Assembly (NCBI GenBank): GCA_027064585.1
Contig: JAMOPI010000025.1
Coordinates: forward strand, 1-35,943
Origin: Candidatus Desulfofervidaceae bacterium
GTDB taxonomy: Bacteria; Desulfobacterota; Desulfofervidia; Desulfofervidales; Desulfofervidaceae
DNA: 35,943 nt
Direction of reading: 5' to 3'
This document shows positions 26,733 through 35,941 of this stretch, in pieces. Each line of letters starts with the position of its first letter. Within the stretch, counting starts at the first letter, position 1. The notes under the pieces were generated by a model. That model ran no database searches. It was given only the letters and a program-made list of their open reading frames with translations, and was not told the DNA's origin. Position numbers and translations under genes: made by a program.

Positions 26733-28368
26733 ACCTTATGTTAATCTTGATCCTGAAAATTTTAAGCTAGAAGTGCCAGAATATTTTAATTATGCCATTG
26801 ATGTGGTTGATGAATGGGCCAAGCGGGATAGAAATAAGCTAGCCCTGGTATGGACAAACGAGGAGGGAGAGGAAAGGAAACTTTCTTTTTGGGACCTAAT
26901 GATCCGTTCCAATCAAGTAGCCAATATCCTAAAGGGGCTGGAAATCAGCAAGGGCGACCGGGTTATGCTTATGCTCCCCCGTATTCCTGAATGGTGGGAA
27001 ATTGTGTTAGGCTTAACTAAAATTGGGGCTATCATTGTACCCTCTACGACAATGTTGCGTTCAAGGGACATTCTTTACCGTGTCAAGGCAGCGGAAATTA
27101 AGGCGGCCATTACGACAAATGAACATATAGAAAAGGTAGAAAAGATCTTACCTGAATGTCCTTCTCTTCAGGTCCTAATTAATATCGGTGAACCCCAGCC
27201 CAATTGGGTAAACTATGACGAAGAAATGAAGACGGCCTCACGGCGGCGGGTAGACTTGGGAGAAAACGGTAAGACTATGTCTACTGATCCCTATATCATC
27301 TTTTTTACCTCTGGTACCACGGGTTATCCTAAGATGGTACTCCATGATCATTCTTATCCCTTGGGTCATGTGCTTACGGCTGGTCTCTGGCATGACCTTA
27401 CCCCCAATGACTTGCACTGGACCCTATCTGATACGGGCTGGGCCAAGGCGGCTTGGGGAAAGATTTATGGACAGTGGATTATGGGAGCAGCCGTGTTTGT
27501 CTATGACCAACGAGGGAGGTTTAATCCAGCCAAGGTACTTGAGTTGATGGATAAATATGGAGTAACTACCTTCTGTGCCCCGCCAACGGCCTACCGCATG
27601 ATGATCTTGGAAGATCTAAAAAAATACAACTTAAGCGAATTACGCCATTGCACCAGTGCTGGTGAACCACTTAATCCAGAAGTAATTAAAATTTGGGAGC
27701 AGGGTACAGGGTTAAAAATTCATGAAGGGTATGGACAAACTGAAACGGTTATTTTGATTGGAACTTTGAAAAATATGAAAGTCAAACCTGGCTCCATGGG
27801 TAAACCGATGCCAGGGATAAAGGTAGAAGTTGTAGACGATGATGGCAATATTTTAGACCCCACTGAAGAAGGTAATATTGCTGTTTATATAGGAGACAAA
27901 TATCCCATTGGTCTATTTAAAGGTTATTGGAGGGATCCTGATAAAAACAAGAGCGTATTTCGGAACAAGTGGTACTTCACTGGCGACCGGGCTTATAAGG
28001 ATGAAGACGGTTACTTCTGGTTTGTTGGTCGCGCCGACGATGTAATCAAGAGTTCTGGATACCGGATTGGGCCTTTTGAGGTAGAGAGTGCCCTTATTGA
28101 GCATCCGGCCGTGGCGGAGGCAGCCGTAATAGGTGTGCCTGATCCTATCCGAGGACAGATTGTCAAGGCCTTCGTCGTCCTCGCCCCTGGTTATTCGCCT
28201 TCGGATACCCTCATTAAGGAATTACAAGAGCATGTGAAGAATACGACTGCTCCTTACAAGTATCCGCGCAAGATTGAATTTGTCTCTGATTTACCAAAGA
28301 CCATCAGTGGTAAAATTAGGCGCGTGGAGTTAAGAGAAAGGGAAATACAGAAACTAAAAAAGAAATAG
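26716..28368 (+). CDS. Acyl-CoA synthetase (medium-chain / aryl type)
   Basis: A 550-residue AMP-forming ligase, a different subfamily from the one at 19412-21088. [17 protein letters not shown] (about 195-211) is the nucleotide-binding loop. [20 protein letters not shown] is typical of medium-chain acyl-CoA synthetases, and [44 protein letters not shown] and the terminal catalytic Lys in KTISGKIRR are all intact. It starts inside the rpe end (17-base overlap) with AGGAGG ahead. feoA follows after 12 bases. Substrate unknown. Confidence 0.9.
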   Translation: MLETLKPYVNLDPENFKLEVPEYFNYAIDVVDEWAKRDRNKLALVWTNEEGEERKLSFWDLMIRSNQVANILKGLEISKGDRVMLMLPRIPEWWEIVLGLTKIGAIIVPSTTMLRSRDILYRVKAAEIKAAITTNEHIEKVEKILPECPSLQVLINIGEPQPNWVNYDEEMKTASRRRVDLGENGKTMSTDPYIIFFTSGTTGYPKMVLHDHSYPLGHVLTAGLWHDLTPNDLHWTLSDTGWAKAAWGKIYGQWIMGAAVFVYDQRGRFNPAKVLELMDKYGVTTFCAPPTAYRMMILEDLKKYNLSELRHCTSAGEPLNPEVIKIWEQGTGLKIHEGYGQTETVILIGTLKNMKVKPGSMGKPMPGIKVEVVDDDGNILDPTEEGNIAVYIGDKYPIGLFKGYWRDPDKNKSVFRNKWYFTGDRAYKDEDGYFWFVGRADDVIKSSGYRIGPFEVESALIEHPAVAEAAVIGVPDPIRGQIVKAFVVLAPGYSPSDTLIKELQEHVKNTTAPYKYPRKIEFVSDLPKTISGKIRRVELREREIQKLKKK

Positions 28369-28380
28369 GAGCGTGAAAGG

Positions 28381-28614
28381 ATGCGGATAAGGTTAGATGT
28401 TGTTTCTCCTGGCAAAAAAGTGAAAATTATTATGGTGGAAGGCGGGGTGCGCTGTCGACAATGTCTGGCTGAAATGGGGGTCTATCCCGGCGAGATGCTT
28501 AAAGTTATCCGCAGCGCTCCCTTTGCTGGACCTATTTTGGTAGAGGCCAATGGGTATCGGTTCATCTTAGGAAGGGGAATGGCGGCCAAGGTAATTGTGG
28601 AGGAAATGGATTGA
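28381..28614 (+). CDS. feoA: Ferrous iron transport protein A
   Basis: A 77-residue SH3-like cytoplasmic partner of FeoB. The core fits the family: a small beta-barrel with GGVRCRQCLAEMGVYPGEMLKVI and a C-terminal GRGMAAKVIVEE. The typical FeoA LGL-xPG motif appears as MGVYPG. It has a two-Cys insert (RCRQC). A weak AAAGG lies before the ATG. Its stop TGA overlaps the feoB TTG start, a coupled arrangement. Confidence 0.9.
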   Translation: MRIRLDVVSPGKKVKIIMVEGGVRCRQCLAEMGVYPGEMLKVIRSAPFAGPILVEANGYRFILGRGMAAKVIVEEMD

Positions 28615-30530
28615 GGATTGTTCTTGTAGGTCAACCCAACTGTGGGAAAAGCACCATTTTCAATTATCTGAGTGGTTATAAAGCCGTTGCTTCCAATTTC
28701 CCAGGCACAACTGTAAAATATACCGCCAGTAAACTTTACATCAACAGTCATCTTTGTGAGTGTATTGATTTACCCGGTACTTATTCCCTTATCGCCTCGG
28801 ATGCAGCCGAGGCTGAAACAAGAAAGTTTCTCTTAAATGAGTCTTTTGATACCATTATTAATGTCTTGGATGCCTCCCTGTTGAGCCGAAGCTTAGAGTT
28901 AACTTTAGAATTATTGGAACTGCGCAAGCCTATGATGGTCGTCTTAAACATGATTGATGAAGCCGAGCGCAAGGGTATTCATATTGATGCCGAACATCTT
29001 TCATCTATCCTAGGAGTGCCAGTAGTAAAAACTATTGGCTATAAGGGACAGGGACTTACAGAGATGGTGCGCACGGCCCTACAGGTAGCCAAAAAACAGA
29101 TGCCAAGTAACCCTATTGCCTTAAGTAAAGATATTGAAACCGTTGTGAAAAAACTCACTGAGGACGTAGCCAAAGTGGCAAGTCAACTAAGGCTTCCGGC
29201 CCGTTTTTTGGCCCTAAAGCTTTTACAAAAAGATAAAATCTTTGAAGAACGCGTAGCAGAGATTGCACCAGAATTATCTTCTAAGATAAAGGCAGCCCAG
29301 AGACAGCTTGAAATTACGCATGGACGTCCTTCGGATGTTGTTATCTCTTCTGAAAGACATGCCCTGGCGATGAATATCTATGAAGAAGTAGTGCAGATCG
29401 TACGTACACCTCATCCTGATATTCGGGATAAAATAGATAACATCCTCATGCACAAGTTTTGGGGATATATCTTCTTGGCCCTTATTTTCTATGGCTTTTT
29501 CACCTTAGTTTTTAAAGTAGGCAGTCATATTGAAGAACCGCTTATGGCCATTTTTGACCAATTACTTGCTAAGCTCAAGACTTGTTTACCACCATCTAGT
29601 CTAACTTACGTCATAGTGGAAGGAACTATTCAGGGTATTGCCGGTGGTATCGGCATTGTCTTACCTTATCTTGTGCCCTTCCTCTTTGGCCTGGCCATTT
29701 TAGAAGACTCTGGTTATCTCCCCCGGGTAGCCTTTTTAGTGGACTCCTTTATGCATCACATTGGCCTACACGGAAAATCCATTATTCCCTTTCTGCTAGG
29801 CTATGGTTGTAGTGTGCCTGCAGTAATGGCCACGCGGATATTGGAATCAGAAAGAGATCGTTTTATCACGGCCATCTTAGCAACTTTAATTCCTTGTTCA
29901 GCCCGAACGGTCATTATCTTAGGGTTAGTTTCATACTATTTAGGCCCTGTGTATGCCATTGGCGTGTATTTACTTAATCTTCTGGTCGTGGCCATCGCAG
30001 GAAAGATTTTAAGCACTATTTATTCAGAGGTTACCCCAGGACTCCTGTTAGAAGTCCCTACCTACCGTATCCCTGCCTTTAAGACTATCTGGGTTAAGAC
30101 TTGGTATAGACTCAAGGAATTTGTCCTCATTGCCTGGCCCATCTTGATTATTGGCAGTATTGTTTTGGGTATTCTACAATATTTTCATTTGGACAAAGCT
30201 ATTAATCAGCTTCTGTCTCCTCTCACTCTCCTTCTAGGATTGCCTATAGCGGTAGGAACAACTCTTATCTTTGGCATCTTGCGCAAGGAGTTATCTTTAA
30301 TTATGCTTCTGCAGGCTTTGGGAACAAAGAAAGTCTTAACTGTCATGAGCAAGACACAGGTAATGACCTTTACCATCTTTGTTGTCTTTTATATCCCCTG
30401 TATGGCCACCATTGCTGCCTTATGGCGAGAAATTGGTCTAAAAAAGACCCTTTTGGCTGTCTCTTTCAGCTTCCTTATTGCTTGTTTGTTGGGAATGGTA
30501 AGCAGATTTTTAGGCCCTCTATTTCTTTAA
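28611..30530 (+). CDS. feoB: Ferrous iron transporter B
   Basis: A 639-residue Fe2+ permease with an N-terminal G domain. G1 is GQPNCGKST (about 7-15), the G2 region has NFPGTTVKY, G3 is DLPG (about 50), and G4 is NMIDEA (N-x-x-D). The membrane part (from about residue 285) has the two Gate regions, with GYGCSVPAVMATR and LIPCSARTVIILGL, including the conserved Cys. At 639 it is shorter than E. coli FeoB (773) but within the bacterial range. It starts at TTG overlapping the feoA stop, with GGAGG 9 bases ahead. Ferrous-iron uptake suits an anaerobe. Confidence 0.94.
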   Translation: MRIVLVGQPNCGKSTIFNYLSGYKAVASNFPGTTVKYTASKLYINSHLCECIDLPGTYSLIASDAAEAETRKFLLNESFDTIINVLDASLLSRSLELTLELLELRKPMMVVLNMIDEAERKGIHIDAEHLSSILGVPVVKTIGYKGQGLTEMVRTALQVAKKQMPSNPIALSKDIETVVKKLTEDVAKVASQLRLPARFLALKLLQKDKIFEERVAEIAPELSSKIKAAQRQLEITHGRPSDVVISSERHALAMNIYEEVVQIVRTPHPDIRDKIDNILMHKFWGYIFLALIFYGFFTLVFKVGSHIEEPLMAIFDQLLAKLKTCLPPSSLTYVIVEGTIQGIAGGIGIVLPYLVPFLFGLAILEDSGYLPRVAFLVDSFMHHIGLHGKSIIPFLLGYGCSVPAVMATRILESERDRFITAILATLIPCSARTVIILGLVSYYLGPVYAIGVYLLNLLVVAIAGKILSTIYSEVTPGLLLEVPTYRIPAFKTIWVKTWYRLKEFVLIAWPILIIGSIVLGILQYFHLDKAINQLLSPLTLLLGLPIAVGTTLIFGILRKELSLIMLLQALGTKKVLTVMSKTQVMTFTIFVVFYIPCMATIAALWREIGLKKTLLAVSFSFLIACLLGMVSRFLGPLFL

Positions 30531-30556
30531 AAAGTTTTTCTTTAAGGAGGTAAGTC

Positions 30557-31975
30557 ATGGTCTATCCCCTTTATGTTGGAAACAAACCGGTTAAGACGGA
30601 TAATTTGTTTACTGTAACCTCTCCTTATGATGGTCAAACGGTGGGAGAAATTTGTCTGGCTGGGGAAAAAGAAATAGAAGAGGCCATTAAGAAGACCCAG
30701 AAGGCCTTTGCGGTGTTAAAAACAACACCGGCCTATAAACGCAGCCAGATTCTTCTTCAGATTAAACAGGGAGTAGAGAAAAGGGCTGAGGAGCTGGCCC
30801 GCATTATAGCGCAAGAGGCAGGCAAACCTATTACCTTTGCCCGGATAGAGGTTGCCCGCTGCATTGAGCTCTTTCAATATGCAGCCGAAGAGATAAAGCG
30901 CTTTGAAGGAAAGGTCCTTCCCCTTGACTTGGATAAGCTAAGTGAAAATCGTCTGGGGATTTATAAACGTTTTCCCATTGGCCCCATCTTGTGTATTACT
31001 CCCTTCAACTTTCCTCTAAATCTCGCTGCCCATAAAGTAGCCCCAGCCCTGGCGGTAGGCAATCCGGTAATTCTTCGCCCGTCTTCTGCTACTCCCATTA
31101 CGGCGTTAATCTTAGGTGAAATTATGGCAAAAACTGATTTACCTGAAGGTAGCTTTAGCATCCTGCCTTGCCCTACAAACCTGGCCGAAAAGATGGTCAA
31201 AGACGAGCGGCTGGCTATGTTGACCTTTACCGGCAGTCCAAAGGTAGGGTGGTATTTAAAGAGTATTGCCGGACACAAACGAGTAACCTTAGAGCTTGGA
31301 GGTAATGCAGGGCTTATCATTGATTCCCTACGCCTTAAAGATTTCCTTCTACCAAGGGCCATCCTCGGTGCCTTTTATCAGGCTGGACAGGTATGTATTT
31401 CTGTGCAAAGAATCTTTGTCAGGGAAGACTTATACAAAGAATTTTTAGAGGCATTTGTAGAAAGGGCAAGACAAACACCGGCTGGTGATCCTATGGATGA
31501 AAAAACAGTTGTTGGCCCCCTTATCAATGAAGCAGCAGCCGACAGGGTAGAAACATGGATAAAAGAGGCATTAGATGGCGGAGCAAAACTTTTGTGTGGC
31601 GGGAAAAGAAAAGGTAATGTGATTTTACCGACCGTGTTGACCAATACCAAGCCAGAGATGAAGGTCAATGCCTTAGAGATATTCGGCCCTGTGGTAACCG
31701 TAGAGCCATATAAGGAATTTAAAGAGGCCGTGGCTGCGGTAAATAATTCAATCTATGGTCTGCAGGCGGGTGTCTTCACTGACAATCTAAGCAATGCCTT
31801 TTATGCCTATCACACGCTAGATGTAGGCGGAGTAATTATCAACGATGTGCCCACCTATCGTAGCGATCCTATGCCTTATGGTGGTGTAAAACAGTCTGGT
31901 TTGGGTAAAGAAGGGATTAGATACGCAATGGAAGAAATGAGTGAAGGAAAGATTATGGTGGTGAAGTGGGATTAG
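30557..31975 (+). CDS. NAD(P)-dependent aldehyde dehydrogenase
   Basis: A 472-residue ALDH-superfamily enzyme. The cofactor region FNFPLNLAAHKVAPALAVGN is followed by the catalytic Glu in LELGGN (about 244-249) and the nucleophilic Cys in GQVCIS (about 279). C-terminal EIFGPV and GGVKQSGLGKEG are standard. It resembles lactaldehyde / glyceraldehyde-type dehydrogenases, but the substrate cannot be read from sequence. AAGGAGG precedes the ATG. It lies 26 bases after feoB, and two acyl-CoA ligases are nearby, which might suit aldehyde-to-acid metabolism, but this is only context. Confidence 0.92.
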   Translation: MVYPLYVGNKPVKTDNLFTVTSPYDGQTVGEICLAGEKEIEEAIKKTQKAFAVLKTTPAYKRSQILLQIKQGVEKRAEELARIIAQEAGKPITFARIEVARCIELFQYAAEEIKRFEGKVLPLDLDKLSENRLGIYKRFPIGPILCITPFNFPLNLAAHKVAPALAVGNPVILRPSSATPITALILGEIMAKTDLPEGSFSILPCPTNLAEKMVKDERLAMLTFTGSPKVGWYLKSIAGHKRVTLELGGNAGLIIDSLRLKDFLLPRAILGAFYQAGQVCISVQRIFVREDLYKEFLEAFVERARQTPAGDPMDEKTVVGPLINEAAADRVETWIKEALDGGAKLLCGGKRKGNVILPTVLTNTKPEMKVNALEIFGPVVTVEPYKEFKEAVAAVNNSIYGLQAGVFTDNLSNAFYAYHTLDVGGVIINDVPTYRSDPMPYGGVKQSGLGKEGIRYAMEEMSEGKIMVVKWD

Positions 31976-32016
31976 GAAATGGTAATTATCGGAGTAGAGG
32001 ACAAGGAGGATAAGGC

Positions 32017-33618
32017 ATGAAAAAAATAATTTCGCTGTTCATTTGTTTAATAAGTCTTATTTGGACTGGCCTTGCACATACCCAAGAAGCCACACCTAAG
32101 AGGATTGCCCTTGTACCCTTAGCCCTTTATGCCCCTGAAAATTATCAATATCTTAAAAACGGCATCTATTCTATGTTTGTCACGCGTCTTTTTTGGGAAA
32201 ATAAGGTAGAGGTGATAGAAAGATCGGTAATAGAAGAAGCGTTAAAAAGGCTTAAAATTAAAGGTATTCCTACGCAAGTTCAAGCTGAACGTCTGGGAAA
32301 AATGCTCCAAGCTGACTACGTCTTGTATGGCAGTGTAACCATTTTGGGCAAGGAGGCCAGTATAGATGTCAAGTTATTGGACATAGAAAAAAAGAAGGTA
32401 TATCCCTTCTTTCACCAATGCCATGACCCAGGGGATATTATTAATGGCGTGAACATCATTGCCATGTCTATCAATGATCAAATCTTTGGTCGTAAAATGC
32501 CAGTATTAGAGGCAAAACCCAAAACTCCACCTCCTCCTTCAGCTCCAAATGCCTCCTTTGCCCCACAGGGTACATATTTTCCTGAACAAAAGGGATTGCG
32601 CAAGTGGTATAGTTATCCTCTCTCCTTTGCTGCCAGGGGATTGGCCATTGGTGATGTGAATGGAGACGGTAAAAATGAACTGGTTTTGATAGATAACAAT
32701 ACAATTTGGATTTATCAATATATAAAAGGTCATTTAAACCTTCTGAAAAAAGTTGAGACTATTCCAAGCAATCTCTTTGTCAATGTAGGCCTATATGACC
32801 TCAACCATGATGGCAAGCAAGAAATCATTATTACCAATTATCCTCGGCGGAGGGTGGCTACGGTTGTCTATAGTTGGCAAGAAAATAAGTTGGTTAAGAT
32901 AGCAAAGGATATTCCCTGGTATGTAAAGGTACAGATTGGCCCGAATGGGAAGAAAACGATTTTAGGCCAAAGGGAAGGGATAAATGGTCCTTTTAGACCA
33001 GGAATATATCGTTTACGTTGGACAGGGAAGAAATTTGAGGCAACTGAGCGCATTTGTTCTATTAATAAGGCCATGATTTTTAACTGCCTATTTGCCGACG
33101 TAACCGGAGATGAGCTAAAAGATGTGATCCTTTTAGACGAAGAAGATTATCTGACTCTCCTTACCACAACTGGTAGTAAAGAATGGAAAAGTAGTGAACA
33201 TTACTATGGGTCGGTTTTTTATATAGAAGGAAAATTCATTGACCCTGATGCCTTTAATCCACGGTTAGAAAGGATCTATATTCCTGGACGTATTTTGGTT
33301 GCTGAGTTAAATCATAAACCACCTTTAGAGCTAATTGTGTATCAAAATCATTCTCGTTTCGGAAGAATCTTGAGGGATTTTAAAAATTTCTCAAACGGGG
33401 AGTTTAAGATTCTTGGATGGGACGGTTTAGGTATGAAGCTAATGTGGCAGTCGCCTAAGATTCATGGTTGCATTAGTGATTGTTATTTGGGTGATTTTGA
33501 CAATGATGGACACAAGGAATTAGTTTTTACGATGATAAGAAATTATAGAAGTGTTCTCTTCAGCAAGAGCCGGACAATTATTGTTGCCTATGACTTAGGG
33601 GTCATTCATTTAAAATGA
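32017..33618 (+). CDS. Exported FG-GAP/VCBS-repeat protein with CsgG-like N-terminal domain
   Basis: A 533-residue secreted protein. A signal peptide (1-23, ending AHT/Q) lacks a lipobox Cys. Residues about 25-165 resemble the CsgG/LpoB nucleotide-like fold (RIALVPL, then VEVIERSVIEEALKRL, LQADYVLYGSVTI, LLDIEKKKV). After a Pro-rich linker (about 168-180), calcium-loop FG-GAP-like repeats follow: DVNGDGKNELVL, DLNHDGKQEIII, DVTGDELKDVILL and DFDNDGHKELVF. Such proteins form beta-propellers at the envelope; its role is not known. AAGGAGG precedes the ATG. The next gene overlaps its stop. Confidence 0.8.
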   Translation: MKKIISLFICLISLIWTGLAHTQEATPKRIALVPLALYAPENYQYLKNGIYSMFVTRLFWENKVEVIERSVIEEALKRLKIKGIPTQVQAERLGKMLQADYVLYGSVTILGKEASIDVKLLDIEKKKVYPFFHQCHDPGDIINGVNIIAMSINDQIFGRKMPVLEAKPKTPPPPSAPNASFAPQGTYFPEQKGLRKWYSYPLSFAARGLAIGDVNGDGKNELVLIDNNTIWIYQYIKGHLNLLKKVETIPSNLFVNVGLYDLNHDGKQEIIITNYPRRRVATVVYSWQENKLVKIAKDIPWYVKVQIGPNGKKTILGQREGINGPFRPGIYRLRWTGKKFEATERICSINKAMIFNCLFADVTGDELKDVILLDEEDYLTLLTTTGSKEWKSSEHYYGSVFYIEGKFIDPDAFNPRLERIYIPGRILVAELNHKPPLELIVYQNHSRFGRILRDFKNFSNGEFKILGWDGLGMKLMWQSPKIHGCISDCYLGDFDNDGHKELVFTMIRNYRSVLFSKSRTIIVAYDLGVIHLK

Positions 33619-33974
33619 TTATGTTTTGGCGGCGGAAAAAGAAAAAAACTGAGGATATACAGGAGATAAAAGAGAAAAAGCTGCCTTTGCCCTTTAAGCG
33701 TATCAATGTCTGGCAAAAGGAGCAGTTTTTAAAGGAATTTAACGATAAGGAAAGAAAATACTTTTTAGAGTTGGCCCAAAAAGAGCTTTTACAAGGTGTT
33801 CCTCCTTGTCAGGATTTATACTTCTATTGCTTTTTTAGTACCCTTAAATTTCGTTTTCTTTCTCAAGCAGGTCATGACGCCCGTTTTAGCTATGTCTATG
33901 CCTGGGGGTTAAAAGATCTAAACGACCAAATTGCCTTGTATGAAAAGAGAATAAGCCGCTTTAAAAGGCAATGA
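33615..33974 (+). CDS. Small basic protein of unknown function
   Basis: 119 residues; the start may be at ATG 33615 (overlapping the upstream TGA) or 33621. The first 25 residues are strongly basic (WRRKKKK), followed by a helical region (KRINVWQKEQFLKEFNDKERKYF) and YFYCFFSTLKFRFL. No known motif is recognised and there is no signal peptide. It overlaps the DUF2250-like gene by four bases (ATGA), so the genes are translationally coupled. Confidence 0.75.
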   Translation: MIMFWRRKKKKTEDIQEIKEKKLPLPFKRINVWQKEQFLKEFNDKERKYFLELAQKELLQGVPPCQDLYFYCFFSTLKFRFLSQAGHDARFSYVYAWGLKDLNDQIALYEKRISRFKRQ

Positions 33975-34246
33975 GACTTGACTCCCTTACGCAACCAGAA
34001 AGAGATATTCTTTTTCGCATTTATAAACATGGTCCGGATTGCGCCAAATTTATTTCTAGGCAATTGAAGTTAGAACTTGCTGAGGCTATGCAGATTCTGC
34101 GGTTATTACAACAAAAAGGATGGCTTGAGCGGGTGGAAGGACGTTTTTTAAAACCCAAAGGCTGGCGTCACGCCAAACACATGAATCATACCTATTATGA
34201 TCTTACCCGCAAGGCGAAGCTTGCTTTGCGGAAGTATAAGGAATAG
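33971..34246 (+). CDS. DUF2250-like winged-helix protein
   Basis: A 91-residue winged-helix domain: LTQPERDILFRIYKHGPDCAKFISRQLKL (helix-turn-helix), LLQQKGWLERVEGRF (wing), and a basic tail with NHTYYDLTRKAKLALRKY. It matches my memory of DUF2250, found in archaea and anaerobic bacteria, and probably binds DNA. It lies between an unknown gene and an endonuclease Q-like gene in one run, so a regulatory or DNA-repair accessory role is possible but unproven. Confidence 0.7.
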   Translation: MRLDSLTQPERDILFRIYKHGPDCAKFISRQLKLELAEAMQILRLLQQKGWLERVEGRFLKPKGWRHAKHMNHTYYDLTRKAKLALRKYKE

Positions 34247-34286
34247 ACGCCTTGTTATTAGCATAGGAGTAGGTTATATTACGGCC

Positions 34287-35540
34287 ATGTTTATTGCTGA
34301 TTTTCACATTCACTCCAAATACAGCCGGGCGACAAGTAAGGATATGGACATCCCTACCCTTTATCAATGGGCCAAATGGAAAGGAATAAAGGTTTTGGGC
34401 ACAGGCGATTTTACCCATCCTCATTATTTGAGGGAATTAAAACAACAGCTTGAACCCTTGGGCAATGGTCTTTTTCGGTATAAAGAGGGTACAGAGGATG
34501 TACTTTTTATCCTTACAGCGGAGGTAAGTAATATCTTTTCGGCCAGGGGCAAAGGTAGACGTATCCATACCCTTATATTTGCACCTTCTTTTGAAGTAGT
34601 AGAAAAAATCAATGCCAAGCTAGAAAGAAGGGGAGACTTACTCGCTGATGGTCGGCCAACATTTGGTTTCCATATTAAGGAATTGGTGAAGATTGCCCTA
34701 GATGCTTCTTCTGACTGCCTTGTCGTGCCTGCCCATATCTGGACACCTTGGTATGGCCTTTTAGGGGCTAACGGTGGTTTTGATTCTATTGAAGAGGCCT
34801 TTGAAGAAGAGGCTAAGCACATCTATGCGATAGAGACAGGACTTTCTTCAGATGCAGCTATGAACTGGCGGCTTTCGGCCTTGGACAGGATTACCCTTAT
34901 CTCCAACTCTGACGCCCACTCCCCACACAAGCTTGGCCGGGAGGCCAATGTCTTTACCTGTGCCTGTGATTATTATGAAATTATAGATACAATCAAAAAG
35001 AAAGACGCTAGCCGTCTTTTGTGTACCATAGAATTTTATCCCCAAGAAGGCAAGTATCACTACGATGGTCACCGCAAATGTGGTATTTTGTTTTCTCCTA
35101 AGGAAACAAAAAAACATAATTATATTTGCCCTGTTTGCAGGCAAAGACTTACCGTTGGCGTAATGCATCGGGTAGAAACCCTAGCCGATCGGGAAGAGGG
35201 ATTTCGCCCGCCTAAGGTTATTCCTGAGATACATCTTATTCCGTTAGAAGAAATCATTGCTGAGGCTACAAGCAAGGGTGTAGGAACAAAGACCGTCCAA
35301 GATGAATATCAACGCTTGGTGTCTAGAGTGCCAGAGTTTGAGATCATGCTTAAATTACCTTTAGAAGAATTAGCCTCTTTTGTGCCTGGGCCGATCTTAG
35401 AAGGAATTAAGCGGGTAAGAGAAGGTGATGTCTATATTCGGCCCGGTTATGACGGGGTGTATGGAGAGATCAAGATATTTCCAGAAAAGGAGCACAAGGA
35501 GGAGGCCAAAGAAGAGAAGAAGCAAACGAGTTTGTTCTGA
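34287..35540 (+). CDS. Endonuclease Q-like PHP-domain protein with C-terminal clamp-binding motif
   Basis: A 417-residue protein like archaeal EndoQ, which cuts DNA 5' of deaminated bases (uracil, hypoxanthine). The PHP metal site begins at FIADFHIHSKYSRATSKDM (HxH at residues 6-8), with GTGDFTHPH, then AEVS, VVPAHIWTPW, and NSDAHSPHKLGREAN. A zinc module follows (KCGILF at about 271-276, CPVC about 25 residues on) and then a helical C-terminal domain. The last residues are KKQTSLF, matching the bacterial sliding-clamp motif QxxLF. Start at the ATG at 34287, where EndoQ homology begins; the open frame extends 30 codons upstream into the previous gene. The ribosome-binding site is weak. Confidence 0.8.
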   Translation: MFIADFHIHSKYSRATSKDMDIPTLYQWAKWKGIKVLGTGDFTHPHYLRELKQQLEPLGNGLFRYKEGTEDVLFILTAEVSNIFSARGKGRRIHTLIFAPSFEVVEKINAKLERRGDLLADGRPTFGFHIKELVKIALDASSDCLVVPAHIWTPWYGLLGANGGFDSIEEAFEEEAKHIYAIETGLSSDAAMNWRLSALDRITLISNSDAHSPHKLGREANVFTCACDYYEIIDTIKKKDASRLLCTIEFYPQEGKYHYDGHRKCGILFSPKETKKHNYICPVCRQRLTVGVMHRVETLADREEGFRPPKVIPEIHLIPLEEIIAEATSKGVGTKTVQDEYQRLVSRVPEFEIMLKLPLEELASFVPGPILEGIKRVREGDVYIRPGYDGVYGEIKIFPEKEHKEEAKEEKKQTSLF

Positions 35541-35609
35541 ACTGAAGACAAATTTGATCTTAAATTACAAAAAATGTTAAGATGTGTTTAAATTAAGGTA
35601 GGTGATAAA

Positions 35610-35693
35610 ATGCTTAACGCTGGAAAAGTTAGGACTAATGTTCATTTAAACAAGAGATACAGGAAATGTAGAGAAACAGAAATTGTATTTTGA
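35610..35693 (+). other. 27-codon ORF upstream of the disrupted gene, uncertain
   Basis: An ATG at 35610 with a good AAGGTAGGTG ahead opens 27 basic codons ending in TGA at 35693, overlapping the start of the next frame. It could be a small leader peptide or the frameshifted front end of the gene at 35650-35816. Low confidence as a protein gene. Confidence 0.3.
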
Positions 35694-35816
35694 AATATTA
35701 AGCAAAATTACAAATATAGAAACAATAGCTGTTGGAAGTTCTATCCGAGAATTAAAACGGTTAGAAAAGATTTATGGAAAAGGACGATGGCGAAAATTAA
35801 AAGGAATTGCTAAAAT
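35650..35816 (+). pseudogene. 5' fragment of a small conserved gene cut by the terminal repeat
   Basis: Open from 35650 (probable TTG start at 35683), the frame reads EILSKITNIETIAVGSSIRELK and then RLEKIYGKGRWRKLKGIA. This resembles the front part of a short protein family of about 80-100 residues that I have seen in anaerobes and cyanobacteria, of unknown function. Homology stops at GIAK, just where the 125-base repeat begins. The remaining codons are repeat sequence ending in a stop at 35866-35868. This looks like gene disruption by insertion. Confidence 0.6.
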
Positions 35817-35941
35817 GTCGTCCCTGAAAAACGCTCTAACCTACCATTTTATCACACATTTTTCTTGAAATAAGGCTGACAAAAATGCAAAGATATGCTA
35901 AAAATCAGCTCAAAACCTTGCAATTTGGGACATCAAAATGA
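35817..35941. repeat. Terminal inverted repeat, right copy (probable IS end)
   Basis: Reverse complement of 1-125 with about four mismatches. Its inner edge at 35817 coincides with the loss of coding similarity in the gene at 35650-35816, which supports insertion of an element end here. The element continues past the window. Confidence 0.75.
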
